The notes beneath the pieces are model-generated. The model made no database searches. It saw nothing but the letters and a program-made list of their open reading frames with translations, and was not told the origin of the DNA. From Neospora caninum Liverpool (taxonomy: Eukaryota > Apicomplexa > Conoidasida > Eucoccidiorida > Sarcocystidae), in contig NC_018388.1 of assembly GCF_000208865.1 (NCBI RefSeq), positions 1,302,001 to 1,366,000 of the forward strand: a stretch of 64,000 bases of DNA, written 5' to 3'. Each line of letters begins with the position of its first letter. Position 1 is the stretch's first letter. The translations under genes and the position numbers were made by a program. Of this stretch, positions 50,109 through 63,081 are shown piece by piece.

Positions 50109-53100
50109 CTATTCCTCCTCATCATCGTTTTGGTACTTGTCGTTGTCGCCTGCAGCTCGGTTCGCGTTCCTCTCCGCTTCCAGCTGCATGCACGTGACAT
50201 GCCACTTGGCGAATGAAGCCGCTGCCTAAACCCATATCGAATCTCTAAGACTGTGATCTACACATTTCTCAGTCCTAGGAGAAAAGGCAAATGGGCAGGG
50301 CACTGCTCATCACGACGCGAATCCGTGAAGAGCCCCTCGTCAGTCGACCTTATGCATGGGAAGTGTACTGCTTGATCAGCGTTATGCCGCTCCGGAACAT
50401 TCATAGCGTGCTCATGGGGTGGAGCTTTGCTTGCTGTTACTTTTTCCTGCATCACTAGCGACGACAGTCTCGAGTGACATACTCGAAGTTGCAAAACGAG
50501 GGATGGCAATTTTTGGACAGCAGCCAGTAAACAGCTGCAGTTGTTGTCCTGGATTGACACGAGTTCTTACCAGTGCTTCCTCTTCTGCCCGACGTGCCTC
50601 CTCTTCCGCCTCCTGTGCAAACCTGGCAGCCTCCGCTGCCTCCCATTTTCGTTCCTCCTCAAGGGTGTCGGCTGCTTCCATCTCCTCTCTCTCGTTGCCT
50701 TCTCGCTTAATTCTAGCTCTCTGACAGCCATTCAGAACCAAACCGATGTTCACACCTGTTAGTACTGTCGATTAGTAAGGCTGCAGTTTCCTGTGCCCAT
50801 CACTGATGCTGGTAGGGGGCGGGCCGGGAATGGCATGGAAATGCTTAAGCCCAGGGATCGAGAATCTGTGGTTTGATTGACAAGAATGCGGAAACAGCAG
50901 TGAAACGCACTGACGTCGATACGAGCTCATCATGCAACGAATTCCCTCTTTTTAGAAGAGCCAAAGACCTCTTTTGGGAAGGCAATCGGTTCCTCACAAT
51001 CTCAGCCTTGACGCGAATTTGCTCCAGTCGAAGCCGCAGTTGCTTATTGTGCTTAGCCACGATCCTGCGAGCCGGAAAACCACAGAGCCGTCCTTTCGCT
51101 CCATAAAGACGCATCCGGCAGTTGCCCGGCTGGTGCTGCTTCATATTCTTGCCGTTATTGTGTATCTCCCTTCTCGCCGACAGAATTGCTTTTGTGTGCA
51201 CATCCTCTCCCGACGTCCACTTTTAAACTTACATGTCCTCGACCACTTTCTCTCGCTCTTCGTAGTTTGAGAGCAGGCGTGACCGCAAACACTCTGGATG
51301 AAAATGCAACAATACGCATATCGCTTATCCAAGAGTTTGCACCATTCGACTGACAAGAAAACCACAGGGAATGCAATGCCGTAGGCAGTTTCACGTGCCG
51401 GCGCTTCGCGTGAGGCAAACGTGTGAGACTGGGCCATCGCCCGCCGGCGCAATTCGATACTGCACGAGGTGCTCAGTGTGGATCGGTCGAACTGTGGAGA
51501 CACCACTCAGCCTGATGGACGGCTGTATTCTGTTCCGTACGCTCTGTTTCCCTACTGATACTCCTCCATACTGATGCAACGAGAGAGGCGTGACGGTGCC
51601 GTTAGAAGTTGGTGCGTAGCCGATCCGTGTGGGTAGAGACACAGACGCTCGATAATGGCCGACCGGACGACAGCGCTTTCAAGGCAACACGATACAGTGG
51701 TTTCTTGTGGCTCTAGCTCTACCTGAAACCACATTGCTGACTCCGTCCCTGAGGAACGCGACCTGGAAGCGAACAAAGGACAGCAAAAACGTACAGGGGT
51801 TTGTCGGCCGTCAAGGCTCCCCTTTCGAACCGTCTCGACTTCCGTTCCACGTCATTGCGGATGGCATGCTGTGCTACAAATACGAATGGGCACTGGATTG
51901 TGGCATCTGCTGATTTTCGCATCTCTTAAACGCATATTTTACGCTAAACGCAACATTTCAGTCTAGTAGCACGCCTTGAGGTACATAAGACGTCGTGCGT
52001 CGTGCCGAGTCTTTTACGATGCTCGGACTCTTTCTTTCTGGGGTATGTGACACTGTCACGTCTCTTCGAATGAAAGCCATCGCACCTGTTCGGTAGTTTG
52101 CCGCATCAGGGACGGCCAGAAGTGAACACTGACGGCACCCTGATCAAAGAGAAAAAACACATCTCCGAAAAAGCGAGATGGCCCCCTGTCCGGTAAGCGC
52201 CTCTTTCGAGAATGCCTTACACAGTAGATATAGTGCCTACAGCCATGCTGTGAACTGTGGAAGAAAAACACATTACCCATTGGAAATGCTAGGCTTGAGT
52301 AGTTTGTGCCGAAAAAAGAGAACACGTTAGTTCTTGGTGAGGTCTTTAGACGCCACAACCGTAACTTTAAGCGAGGAACAAGCAGCAACGCGTGTGCGGA
52401 GTATGCGTCATATCCTCGACTGTGGTAGTCAAAATACAGTCAGAACGTGCCACTATCAAAGACAGTATCTTACGTAAGCATATGCCCTACGATACTTTGT
52501 CATTTGCGTGTAAAACAGCGGCATTGGAAGATGATGTGTTCGTATGCAGCAGACGCCAAGCTCCGCCATTTGCTCTGCTGTCACCCCTCTCACTGCGGAA
52601 AGGGCAACACCCATATATCATGAAAACCCCGTTCTACCATAGATGCCTTAAACCGCCACCATTGCAAAATGGTCACGATAGTGCAAGACAAAATAAGAAC
52701 GCCGAGAAGAGATTGCCAACCGCTCTAGTATGGATATCGTGAATCAAAACCTTCCATGATTCCTTAGCCAAGAACCGCTGCTGTTTTCGCCTTTACGTGA
52801 ACGAATAGTCACTGGAAGTCTGCTTACAACGTTCGGGTGAATAAACAAATTCGACGACTCTGCCAGCTCGCGAAGGGCCATCTGCGAACGTCCTCGCCTT
52901 TGAACTGCAGCGAAGTCCATTGCTAGCATCTTCTGGTATGCTGTTCGTTTGACTTCTTGCCAGGCTTGCGCCTGCGCCAGTCGTCGCTCCTGAGTGTATG
53001 AGATTCATCGGAGAACATAGCTTCAGAATGAACCAGATATCCGCAAGGGATACAAGCAGACTGGACGATTCGTGCGACGAGGTTCAGTACAATCTTATAC

Positions 53101-54890
53101 ACGACATCAGAGCGAAACTGGAAACAAAGTCACACAGCCGATTTTATCCAAAATCTGAATACCTTTGGAAATCGAGGAAGGGAAACGCACGACTCGATGA
53201 ATCATTACTGATTAGCAAGGGATAAGAGCTAGCGTAACTCACAGCACCATTTACCGGCCCCCAAACAGCCACGATTTGTTTTTTATCTTCCGCATTTATT
53301 TAGACTTATCGGCAACCTGGCATGCCGGTGCACGGGATGAACTACCACCGTCATCCACAGGGGGTGAGAAAATACAAGAACGTCGTGCTGCTTGGCTCAC
53401 GATTACCCCATGGACCAATCGAGCCCAACATGAGAAAGCGATTTGTGTGCTTATTTACCGTCTCCTCTTTCCGTCGTTTCTCAGCAGCTTCGAGACGCTG
53501 CAACTCGATGAGTTCCAGAATGCGAGCTCTGTCAAACTCATCTTGTTGCCTTTGGATTGCGGCCAATTCCTCCTCTTCAAGAACCTAAGATGAAAGTCGA
53601 AGATAAGTGAAAGCTCCGGCCGACACATGCCAAAGAGAAGACGGTTTCCTGACCAGGGAACACCACGAACAAAACTCCGGCGTGTTGTGGAAGCCCGAAG
53701 ATCAGCTCATTTTCTCGTGGGAACTGGGTAGCACTCTATGACCACCAAACATCTTTGTCGCCACGTCGCCCGGCGCCAGTGAGGAGCACAGGGAGAAATA
53801 GTGACAGGGTAGAGTCGTAGGAAACGCATTTCGAGGAATATAGAGACGGCGTAAGGAGCCCAAATGTTTTCCACGCTGTCACTGTCGGCTGTTCGAATGC
53901 GCTTGTGGAAAAGAGGCTGACTTGAGACCAACAGGGTTTCACGAGCACACGGAATTCGACGCCAACTTGCCAAAAAATTGAAAGAGGACATGGTAGTGCG
54001 ACGTCTCTGTTCGTTAAAGTCGGGGCACGAAATGCTCACCTCAGTGATGCTCTGTTCCAACACTTTGCCAACGATGACCTCAAGGATCGGCACCACTTCT
54101 CTGCAAGCCAAAAGAGCGATCACCCTCTTCTAACCAAGTAGTAGCAGAACGACATGTAGCAAAGCCTGGAACGTATGGTGCAGTTTCGGCCAGAAGCACG
54201 CAGCATAATACATGGCGAGCGCAAGGAAGAAATCCACCCGTGGCCCTGTCGGCCTCGCAGGTACAATAGAACCCGAGCTGAAAATAGCGGTGAACCGACG
54301 GTGGTGCAATAATTCTGAACGGAACGTGGGTATTCGTTTACGGGGACAAAGTGAAGCGTTCCATGCCTGTGGCTTCACACGTCCCTTATCAAGGACGCTT
54401 TGTCTCCCATTCAGGCAATGATGCCTAGCTAATCCTCTCCTAAAGAGGAACGTCACGTCTGAAGGGGGAGCAAAGTTTTTTCGACCACCCCACCTTACTC
54501 GTCGAAGTCGAACAAATCGCCATCCAGAATTTGTGTTGCCACATGAGCTTCCTCTCGGTGCGGCCTGAACATTGGCGTGGGGGGTTTGTCCATCCATGGC
54601 TCAGTTTGCGTTTCTGCCATAAACTCCCTTGCATGCTCCGTCAACTCAATCAGGTGTTCCTCCGTCTGAAGCTGCCTGTGTTGACGGCCCGAAACTGGCG
54701 CAGGGGTGAGCAGCCTCTCTGGTTTAAAAGGGTCTGCAGTGGCATCTTTGGCTTTCTGCAGCCGTCTCTTGATCCTCCGAGCCTCTGCGCCGCCATCACT
54801 CAGTCGCGAAGCAAAGCTCCCTCCAAAGCTCTGAAGGGATCCGAAGTGAGAAGATGGAGCAGGCTTGACGATATATGTTAGAGTATCCTT
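50109..54890 (-). CDS. Radial spoke protein 3 (RSP3/RSPH3)
   Basis: Scaffold of the axonemal radial spoke; it anchors spokes to the doublet microtubule and docks RIIa and Dpy-30 partners. Firm exons: 54890-54499, 54100-54040, 53584-53459, 52989-52828, 52139-52086, 51762-51723, all in phase. Landmarks in order: LLTPAP, a TEEHLIELTE stretch, ETQTEPWMDKPPTPMF, a VATQILDGDLFDFDEE run across the first junction, VVPILEVIVGKVLEQSITEV (the family's first amphipathic helix), LEEEELAAIQRQQDEFD, ELQRLEAAEKRRKEE, then VHFWPSLMRQTTEQ, equivalent to the second docking helix. Downstream minus-strand coiled-coil exons (about 51068-50915, about 50755-50571, and 50183-50109 ending NDDEEE-stop) are probably its C-terminal extension, but joins between 51723 and 50755 are unsolved. 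No start codon lies in the 54890 exon, so a first exon is missing; see 57667-57528. Confidence 0.88.
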
Positions 54891-57527
54891 CTGTCTTCAC
54901 GCTAGATATGTTAGCTACCTTCGCTTGAACAGGCAGGTAGTAGATTGCAATCTCCTCTGAAAATATAGACTACATGGGGAAGATTTACTGCCGTATAATG
55001 GCTGCAGTGGCCGATGGGTCCCCCGGAGAGTGCCCGACAAATACGGCATGTTCTCAACCATCGCGGCGAACAGGATATTATGCATCTCTACAAAGAGGAA
55101 CGGTTTTACCTGAGAAAATTTCTGCCCAATATCTCTCGAGAACAGCGATCCGCTGTAAACATGCTTGTCTGTCATTAAGTTGGATAGAGCTGAGCTCGCG
55201 GAATCGCTGCAGAGACAATCAACAGACATATCGTGCCGGTTTACCATTCTGGGCTCATTCAGGTGTACTGGTAGGACGACGACTCACTGTACCGGACACC
55301 TGCTGCTGGAAACCATTCACGGAGCAGGCACTGCCACGACTTGCCAGGGTTGTCCAGCAGGTAGTCGCCCCAAGGCGACATAGTGCCGGACGCAAAAATA
55401 GCTGGTTGGGCTATCCCCCAGCGGATGACTAGCTTTTTCTTGCCATTTGCGCGTGACAGCTGTGGGTGAGGGTGGACGGACGAAGCCGCATATGATCCCT
55501 TTCATCAGATGCTGACGACACGCGCTGTTTACAAAACGCATTTTCAAGGTGTTCTGTCTGTGCAGACTGCGTTGAAGAGGATCGGTCCTTATTCGGTACA
55601 TACTACCGACTCCCTAGTAGAACCTGTAGATTCGAAAGAGGGGGTCTGCAGGAGTGAAACAATCCTGGACATCAATAGGTAGCCTCTACACGGCGTGGAG
55701 TCGGTTCTTTCTGCTTGCACCAGGGAAGCCTGACCGCGCTCCAGTCTGGTCTGATTTTACCTGAATCACCCCGTGGCCCCACAAATCGAGTGAAAAAGGG
55801 TTATGCCCTGGTTACCTTCCGTTTGTCCCATTATCATGAGAGGCCCATAGGTAGTTGCTGGACGGGGGGAGGCCGGCCTTGTCTGAGACCCCCGTAGCTC
55901 CTTTCCCCCTCGTACCATAGCGTGGTGGTCTGTACATGCTCTTTGCTGAGGAGACGACAATAACGGCAACATTCGAGGAAGCTTCCATCCACAAGGATAG
56001 GGACACGGCTTTTTTTGAGCCAGACAAACGAGAGCCCACAAATACATTAATCCTGCAGGCAGACAACCCATTTTGGGCGTTTAGCAAGAACTGGAAATAC
56101 GTGTGCATGAAGTTGGTTTTTTTCTCTCTCCTGTTGTTGTTACACGAACGCGTTCACCCCCCTCCTGGTTACCCACCAATCAAATTCGACAACTGATTTA
56201 GTCTGGGCACATTTCGTCGGCAGGAAGCGTACTCTCACGACTCCGCCGCACCTCCTAGCACAAGATGGGCCACAGTTCTATCAACCATCTATGAAGACAC
56301 AGAGAATCCCCTCCGGGGTAAGATAGAGTGCTCGTAAAGCGAAGACGGTGCTGAGTCAGCAAATACCGGCTTTAAAGAGTCTTTGCCTGAGGCCGTTCCA
56401 GAATGGCCTTCCAGAGCTCTCACCGAAATTAATATGCCTAATCCTTGTGCCTCTCCTACCGTCTCGTCTTTGCTTCTGGGACCTAGAAATTCTCGCATTT
56501 ATGCTGAGAGTTGCCCAATCGTGGCAACATTCGAGCTGTCGCTTTGTCGTGTGCAGTAACAAAAACCGCTTGGTAGAAGAACAAGACAAGAGCGACAACA
56601 GATGGGGCTTTTTTGCGCGGGGCTTAGCATGTGGGGCCGCAAGATATTTATTACCAGAACATGAGTCAGTCGGGTCCGTCACCCTGAACTCCAGAATTGT
56701 TACCCCGTTGTTGCCTTATAATGGGCGTCCACTTACTTCTTGTGGCTCTGGAGGCAGTCGCTTCTCGTTGTTGCATACCAGAGTTAGGTGTCTGTTGTTC
56801 AAGACGTTACGCCTGTACATCTTCCTGCTCAGCCCCACAGACGCATTAATTCATGCGGGACGAGACAGGAAGTAGACACCGAGCGTTGCAGTAAAACGTT
56901 CTTATTCCCGGGGGTTTGTCAAAAATGAATACGTTGCGCCCCTGACAGAGTCGGCGGAGTAATAAGTCATATCGAAAATAACATGTACTCCGGTATCTCC
57001 CCCTCGCCCGCGGCCGGCAGGCAAAAGATTTTGCAGCTCCGGACGCCGGACAACAGCGGGACCACACACAGTCCTTCATTGGCAAGAAAGTAACATTTGC
57101 TTTACGGCTAATGAAAGAGCGGTGCATTGCAATCCAACATCCACATCCGTATCGCATAGACAGTGATTTTACCGCCGTATCGAGGCATTCTGGTTCGCTT
57201 CCGTCCCCGCCCGCTCCCGATGCTCGCCTTGTCCAACAGCCTTATCTGCCCCCAGAGCCGGGGGACTAAAACACTCCACGAAAACTACAGTTAATCCACT
57301 CTATTCGTGGCTGTTTCATTTTGTACAGACCCTCTGTCGCCCTCGGTTAGGGTGTGATATGCTGACCGCCACCCGGAACTGATCAAACTTGTGCAGAAAA
57401 TTGGCGTGACGTTCTCACACAAATCCGCCAGGAGGGCCGAAAAGAAACGCAATACTCGAACGACAGTAACCAAAGGTAGTCTGCCCCCGATAGCCTCGGT
57501 GGGCAATAATCGTCCAGCCCCGTACAC
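54891..57527. other. Gene-poor stretch upstream of the firm RSP3 exons
   Basis: 2.6 kb with only short open frames on both strands and composition unlike the coding exons. It is either the first intron of RSP3 or intergenic. The longest frame (+ strand, 56348-56875, 175 codons) has no recognisable motif and no splice partner. Confidence 0.5.
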
Positions 57528-57667
57528 CTGTAGTTGTTTCGCCGACGGGTTAACTTCTCAGCTGACATGCGCCCGGCAAACGCGAGTGGAGACGGCGTCG
57601 ACTTCGGGTCAGCTATTTTCCACGGATAACCGTCAAAATTTGTGTACCTGTCAAAGCGCTTCGCCAT
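57528..57667 (-). other. Possible first coding exon of RSP3
   Basis: ATG at 57667 opens 46 codons ending in a good donor (CTACAG/GTGTAC) in phase 2. The peptide contains SPLAFAGRMSAEKLTRRRNN, which loosely resembles the 'y.fas.PRa..+..ky' start of RSP3 proteins. The 54890 exon can accept phase 2 only through a weak acceptor (GTGAAG, exon then from 54894). The intron would be about 2.6 kb. Tentative. Confidence 0.3.
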
Positions 57668-59442
57668 CTTCTGTTTCTTTTGACCTCATCCATTCTGCAG
57701 TGAAAACCTAGGTCTCTGCCTGGCCTGGAGTCTGGCCCCTCTAGTGCAAAGCGCCGCCGCCGGACTTTGTTCCAAACATTGCGAGGATTTCACGACATGA
57801 AGTCATGTTGAATGAACATCCACGAATCAGCAACGCTTGGACGTTTCGGTCGAAGGTGCTGCTGAAGAGAAAATTTGCCTTCTGCGATTGAAGCATCAGG
57901 GAACGAACGAAATACAATGTTGAGCGACACCAGTCAGGACAAAATTCGATCACCATTGGTTTTGGAGTGATCCGTTCAACAGAGAACAAGTTGAATTCCT
58001 CCAGCACGACAAGCCGTGGATGCCTCCTCAATGTGTCCGCTCGGACCTGGTTCCTAATTTTCTAACGCCGCTTCCCCTATTGTTGTCGCCTATTTGAAGT
58101 ATTGGTATGCATATCATCGTGAACGTCCATACATAGAACAATAGAGCGCGCAGTGCGAGCGAGTGGCTCTGTCGCTTCTCAGTCAACAGCAGACCTAGTT
58201 TAGGGATGGTGCTACTGTGGTTAAAAACCACAAGTGCCTCCGATATATAATGTAGAGAGAACTCTTTTGTTAGACTTCTAAACTGCGACAGGACCCGCTT
58301 TAGTTTGGCAAACGGGCGTATGCATCTCTGGGCAACTCCTTGAGCACTGTCGGGTGCTGAAACTGCGCAGGATATTTGTGCAGGAGACACACGCATGTCT
58401 CTATCGGTGCTGCAGTTGTTGTTTCTTAAGACCTCCAGTCTGCTGCTGAGGAACGGAAGTGAGCAACAAGAAGCCACGCCACTCAGCTTGCAACACCGAC
58501 CGATCACAAAGTTTCGGGCACTTGTCAACCATCAATAGCCCAAGGGTGTCCGGATTAACGTCTTATGATGTATTAAATAGCAAGACCGTTTTCCCAGTAA
58601 ACGATGATTGACTGAGCTGTTTCTTGTAAAATAAACCGGATTGCATGGAAGGGCTAGGCTTCTGTCCAGCACCAGAGCCTCGGACTCTTCATGCTAGTGT
58701 TAGAGCCTTAGCAGCTATGAAGACGCTTACCGAGGTCCCAGAGCCGCTGCCACTTAATCGGGAGCATATCCCTGCGGATTTGGCACAGGAGCCCGACGCA
58801 GTCTGCCCCAGGCCCCCCATTGCCTCCTCGCGTCGATGCCTCTCTGCCTGTACTGCCTGAGATCCATCATTAAAACGTCCGTTCCTGCCCTGTGCGCCTG
58901 CACGCAGGAGACGGCATTCTACAGCAGCGATCGAGAGGCCTGGGGGAAAGCGAGCAGCAACGAGGTCGTGCTGGCACAGAACTGGGCATGGCATCCGCCA
59001 GAGGGTACGGGTAGCGCGGAAAGGCATTATCACTCTGTTTTTGGCACGGTGCCCCCCTGAGTGGAACTGCCTCTGCGCCTGTATTAAGCGGGTGCTTTCT
59101 GGTCGAATGCCATGCCATTGACACGGTATCAAAAATCTGGAATGACGCTTTCTGGATAATCATGGACAGATAGTGGATTTAGCACGACTCTGTAGAAGGC
59201 CATAACTCCATTAGTACCTGTCACTTGTACCAGGGCGCACTTCCGCGGGAGCAGCGGGAGACGTCGCGTTTGTGTAAGCTCGGGTGTAGCCGTTAAGTGG
59301 CCCAGCAGGCAGAGTGGCAGATGATGCACTTTGACAAGCGACTGATCGTGTACCGTGAGGAATGGGATGTCCAAATTTTCCCCAGCACATTAGTGATTGG
59401 CCAACTCATAAAGTTGTTTCGAGGTGAGAAAAGTCTGCGTTC
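57668..59442. other. Probable promoter / 5' region of the kinase gene
   Basis: 1.8 kb divergent region between the possible RSP3 start and the kinase start. Two + strand open stretches (58645-58860 and 58836-59060) have mildly coding-like composition, and a donor-like AGAGG/GTACGG occurs near 59008. They may be upstream kinase exons, but no phase-consistent join was found. Confidence 0.4.
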
Positions 59443-62400
59443 ATGGGAATAGAAACTGGGAGAACATTCCCAAAAGGAGAGCTCACGCACTTGCCAAGAA
59501 GCAAACTTACACACAACTCACAGGGTCGTGGTGTCAATTACAAAGGCTTGAAGGGTTTAGATGTGCTCGAAGTAGAGAGCGCGGATGCATATGCGAAATC
59601 GGGTATATTTGTCGTTGACACGGATTACGGGGTCTTTTTGTGTGCCTGTAGTCTGACATCATGCTTGACGGGGACTCGAGATCTGGGCGGAACGGATGGA
59701 GAGGCGCACGCCCTGTCTCCGACAGGAGCTGCCTCTTCTGCTTTTCTTCAGCAAGTGCGGCAGAAGCTCATGCTACCTGCTTCTGGATTAAGGCACCATG
59801 CTCTGAAAAAGGAGATGCGCGACATCGGCACATCGTCAAGTGTGGCTCGGGATGCTGACGCATACGCCACAACTGCGGAGGGCAGCCCCACCTCTGGTGC
59901 TTCAGGCAGGCGTCCGCATTCCTCTCGACAGGTAAGAACGGTGTGTTCTAAACCAATCCACGCATACCGCGCCTTTGGTTTCTTCTGATCCCTCGAACCG
60001 TTGCGTACTTACATGTAAGGCCACAGCAAGGCGGTTGATATACTGGAGAACGCATTACCAGTTCACATCTTGGACTAACGCTGTCTACATACGCCAACGA
60101 ATGGATCTTCTTCCGAATAGAGCAGATTGGCGGGGCGCGTCGCACGCGTCCTTCGCGGAAACGTTGCCGCGGAGTAGTTACCCCTTGAGAAGGCCTCTCA
60201 ATAACAGAGACCAAATGATGATGTGGGACAATGATCTTCCAGTGTGGAAGGCTGAAGTTTTTTTCTCTATCGTTTTGGGTCCAGCCATACACCGGGAAGG
60301 CTTTCGGTGTCACGGTAATTTAGGGGTCACGGTTAACATGTTTGACAGTGTGATGCCTCGATACAGACTATCCAGGAGAGGTCGCCGCTCAAGCCTGACA
60401 TACTGTTGCGCCCGACGATATCGACTGTCCCTCTCTCGGCCACTCCAAGCGGAATTCCTCACAGACCGCAGGAATGCGATCGACCTTCGGCAAAGGAAGG
60501 ACGAGGCAGTACAGGCAACGCTGGCGTAGCCGTGGCTCTTCCCGACAACCTACGAAGTTCCGGGGGGTCAGTGAGATGTTCATTCGCCGAAAATTTTCAT
60601 CTCGGTCCACAAATCGGCAAAGGCGCCTACGCCCCGGTTCATCTGGCGACACACAAGGTGAGGTCAGGCACTTGCAGTTTTAGGGATGTGGCCCAACTCG
60701 TGTCGCACGTGAAACTCTTGCCCTCTTGGTGGCAGCCGCCGTTAGGGTGTTAGTGGTTTCGGATTTATCCGTCACTGGAGGAAGTGTTGTTAGTTTCTTT
60801 GTTGTCGGCTAAATCTTATAGATTCGTATCTCATTATTCGTTTGACAAGTCTGCGCATGCATCCACGGTATGGTGATTTTGGGGGTAAAGGAAATACGGT
60901 TCCGGCCTCCCACTGTGCCATTCCTGACCGCTTGTCCCAGAAAAGTGGCAACCCAGTGGCGGTGAAGATATACGAGGGTTTCCGGTCCATGAACAAGGAT
61001 AGGAAGGCGGTCATCGTTCGGGAGATTCGAGTTATGCGGCGGCTCTCCCATGAGTCGATTGTGAAATATGCGGGCATCTACAACGAGGCCAAAGCACTCT
61101 ACGTCCTCATGCAGTTTCTGAATGGGGGATCTCTGCACACACTCGTGAAGAACCATGAGCATGGCAAGCTCAGTGAGGAGACAGCCAGAAACCTCTTCAA
61201 ACAGATTTGCAATGCGGTGAACCACATGCACGCCAGGAGCATTGTCCATCGCGATCTGAAGCTGGAGAATATTTTGCTCGATAGCACAGGTATGGCACAC
61301 AGCGACCATTTCACAGACGCAGTTGCCCACGTCTGCTTCCGTGGTGCCTTTGGGGAAGAACTCACCTGCCTTAGCATTGCTAGCTGTTTTCACACGCAGT
61401 TATGTGGGTCCCGCCGCCTCATCCTGTTGGACTCTTCAATGGCTGCAACGTTGTCCTGTGAGCCCGTTTGTTGATTCTGCGCTCCGGGGCAAATTGCGAG
61501 TTCAGGCCGCATCAAAGTGATCGACTTTGGCTTCTCCTCTATTGTCAAACACGATGCCCGCTGCCGCATGCGCTGCGGGACGCCCTCATACATGCCTCCG
61601 GAAATCCTGTTAAAAAAGGAATACGACGGTTTTGCCGCCGACATCTGGTCTCTCGGGGTCGTTCTATACGCAATGCTGCATGGCGGATACCCGTTCAGGG
61701 GGAATGGCCTCAAGTGAGGCATAAGCGTTGCGACATGTGCTGGATACGGATGCTGCACAACTGCAATGAAGCGTCCATCCCCACGTGACCCCACGATGTG
61801 TCCGTAGTAAACCACGTGCAAAGCTGATACAGGAAGAGCAAAGGCATCTTGTGATGGGCGTCGCGAGCTCGTACGGAAGCGACGCCCGCGTTTCGGCTGA
61901 CCCTACACACAGCGGAGGCAGGCGGGGGCAGGCGACGGCCGCACCCGTGCTATAAAGCGCAGATGCACGATGCAAAATCAAGTTCAGTTTCAGGAACTGG
62001 GAGTGGTAGTGCAAAAGTCGAGAAGCTCATAACCACTCTGTAACCTGCAGTCAACGCGCACCAAATGGAGGATGCCCGTTCTGTGTTCGCGTGCTTTTCT
62101 GGCTTCACTTGCCTAATTACAGAGATCTTTACGCCAAGATTCTCCAAGGGGATTTTCCACTGAGCATGCATCTCTCCGACGCCGCCCAACAGCTCTTGTG
62201 TGGCATGCTCACGCTTCAACCTGTCGACCGTCTAACAATCGAGGAGATTCTCTGTCACCCCTGGTAAGCGTTTTTCGGGCAAATCCGCAGCAGCTACCTT
62301 CCGATGCATGAAGACACCTGCCTGCTGTTACTCGGTATCGCCTCCCCTCATGAGCGCCTCCCAAGGCTCGTGGACGCTGTTGGCTGTTGCGTTCAGGCTC

Positions 62401-63081
62401 ACAGAGCAGGCAAACTGAAGCGAGGCCTGATTCTGGCTCATAGGCCTTATCTGAACCACCTACGCCAAAACTCAAACACAAAATGAAGCAAAACCTAAAA
62501 TGTGACTGTGCACGGACTAACATGGCTCTTCTGAGAGAACGGGGATTATGTACTGAAGAACAGGAGACAGGAATCGTTCCGCAAGAAAATTTTTTGCCGG
62601 ACAGGATGCCCTCACATGTCTGCGTTTTCAGCGCACTCTATCGGGCAAAGTGGTTATCAGGTGATTCGTTCTGGGCTCCTGGCTAGTAGTAAACCGGCTG
62701 CTGGAGAATGCTCGACCTTCTCTGCTGCACTAAAGCAGTAACACAAGAATATCGGATTCCCGCTAGCAGGCAAAGACGCAGGTTTTTTGAAGATTACACC
62801 CAGGCGGCTGCGGCTATTCTTCAGGGTGTGGCATTTTCGCGAAGAATGGTGTCTAGGTTTATTGGAAGCCTAGCCGCCACAGTATCGCAACAATCGCAAA
62901 TGCAGTTGCATGTTTCCATTGTGTGTAGAACGTTTATCCGTCATTTCAAACGTATCCTGCGGTGGGACTTCTTTTCCACTCTGTGGAATCCGTCGTGTCA
63001 ACGAGATGCCTCTCTGCAAGAGATGCGTGGTTTCTTACTGCAGTTTGCTGTTCAGCGTTATACCCATAACTGTAGTGAACG
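59443..63081 (+). CDS. Ser/Thr protein kinase, CAMK/AMPK-like
   Basis: Exons 59443-59931, 60472-60657, 60941-61289, 61506-61713, 62123-62263 and, less surely, 62770-63081; all join in phase. The first exon encodes about 163 poorly conserved residues. The catalytic domain starts at [15 protein letters not shown] (Gly loop) and carries VAVKIYE (ATP-binding Lys), REIRVMRRL (helix C), HRDLKLEN (catalytic loop), DFGFSS (Mg binding, restored across the 61289/61506 junction), [10 protein letters not shown] (activation segment end, MPPE for the usual APE), [12 protein letters not shown], and [13 protein letters not shown]. All catalytic residues are present, so it should be active. HRDLKLEN and the CGTP segment place it with the SNF1/AMPK-MARK-TSSK branch. 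The last exon ends in an excellent donor (GAACG/GTAAGTG), so the gene may extend further. Start is tentative. Confidence 0.82.

Noticed and set aside
56348..56875. 175-codon + strand frame in the gene-poor stretch
   Set aside because: No motif, no splice sites in phase and composition like the surrounding non-coding DNA.
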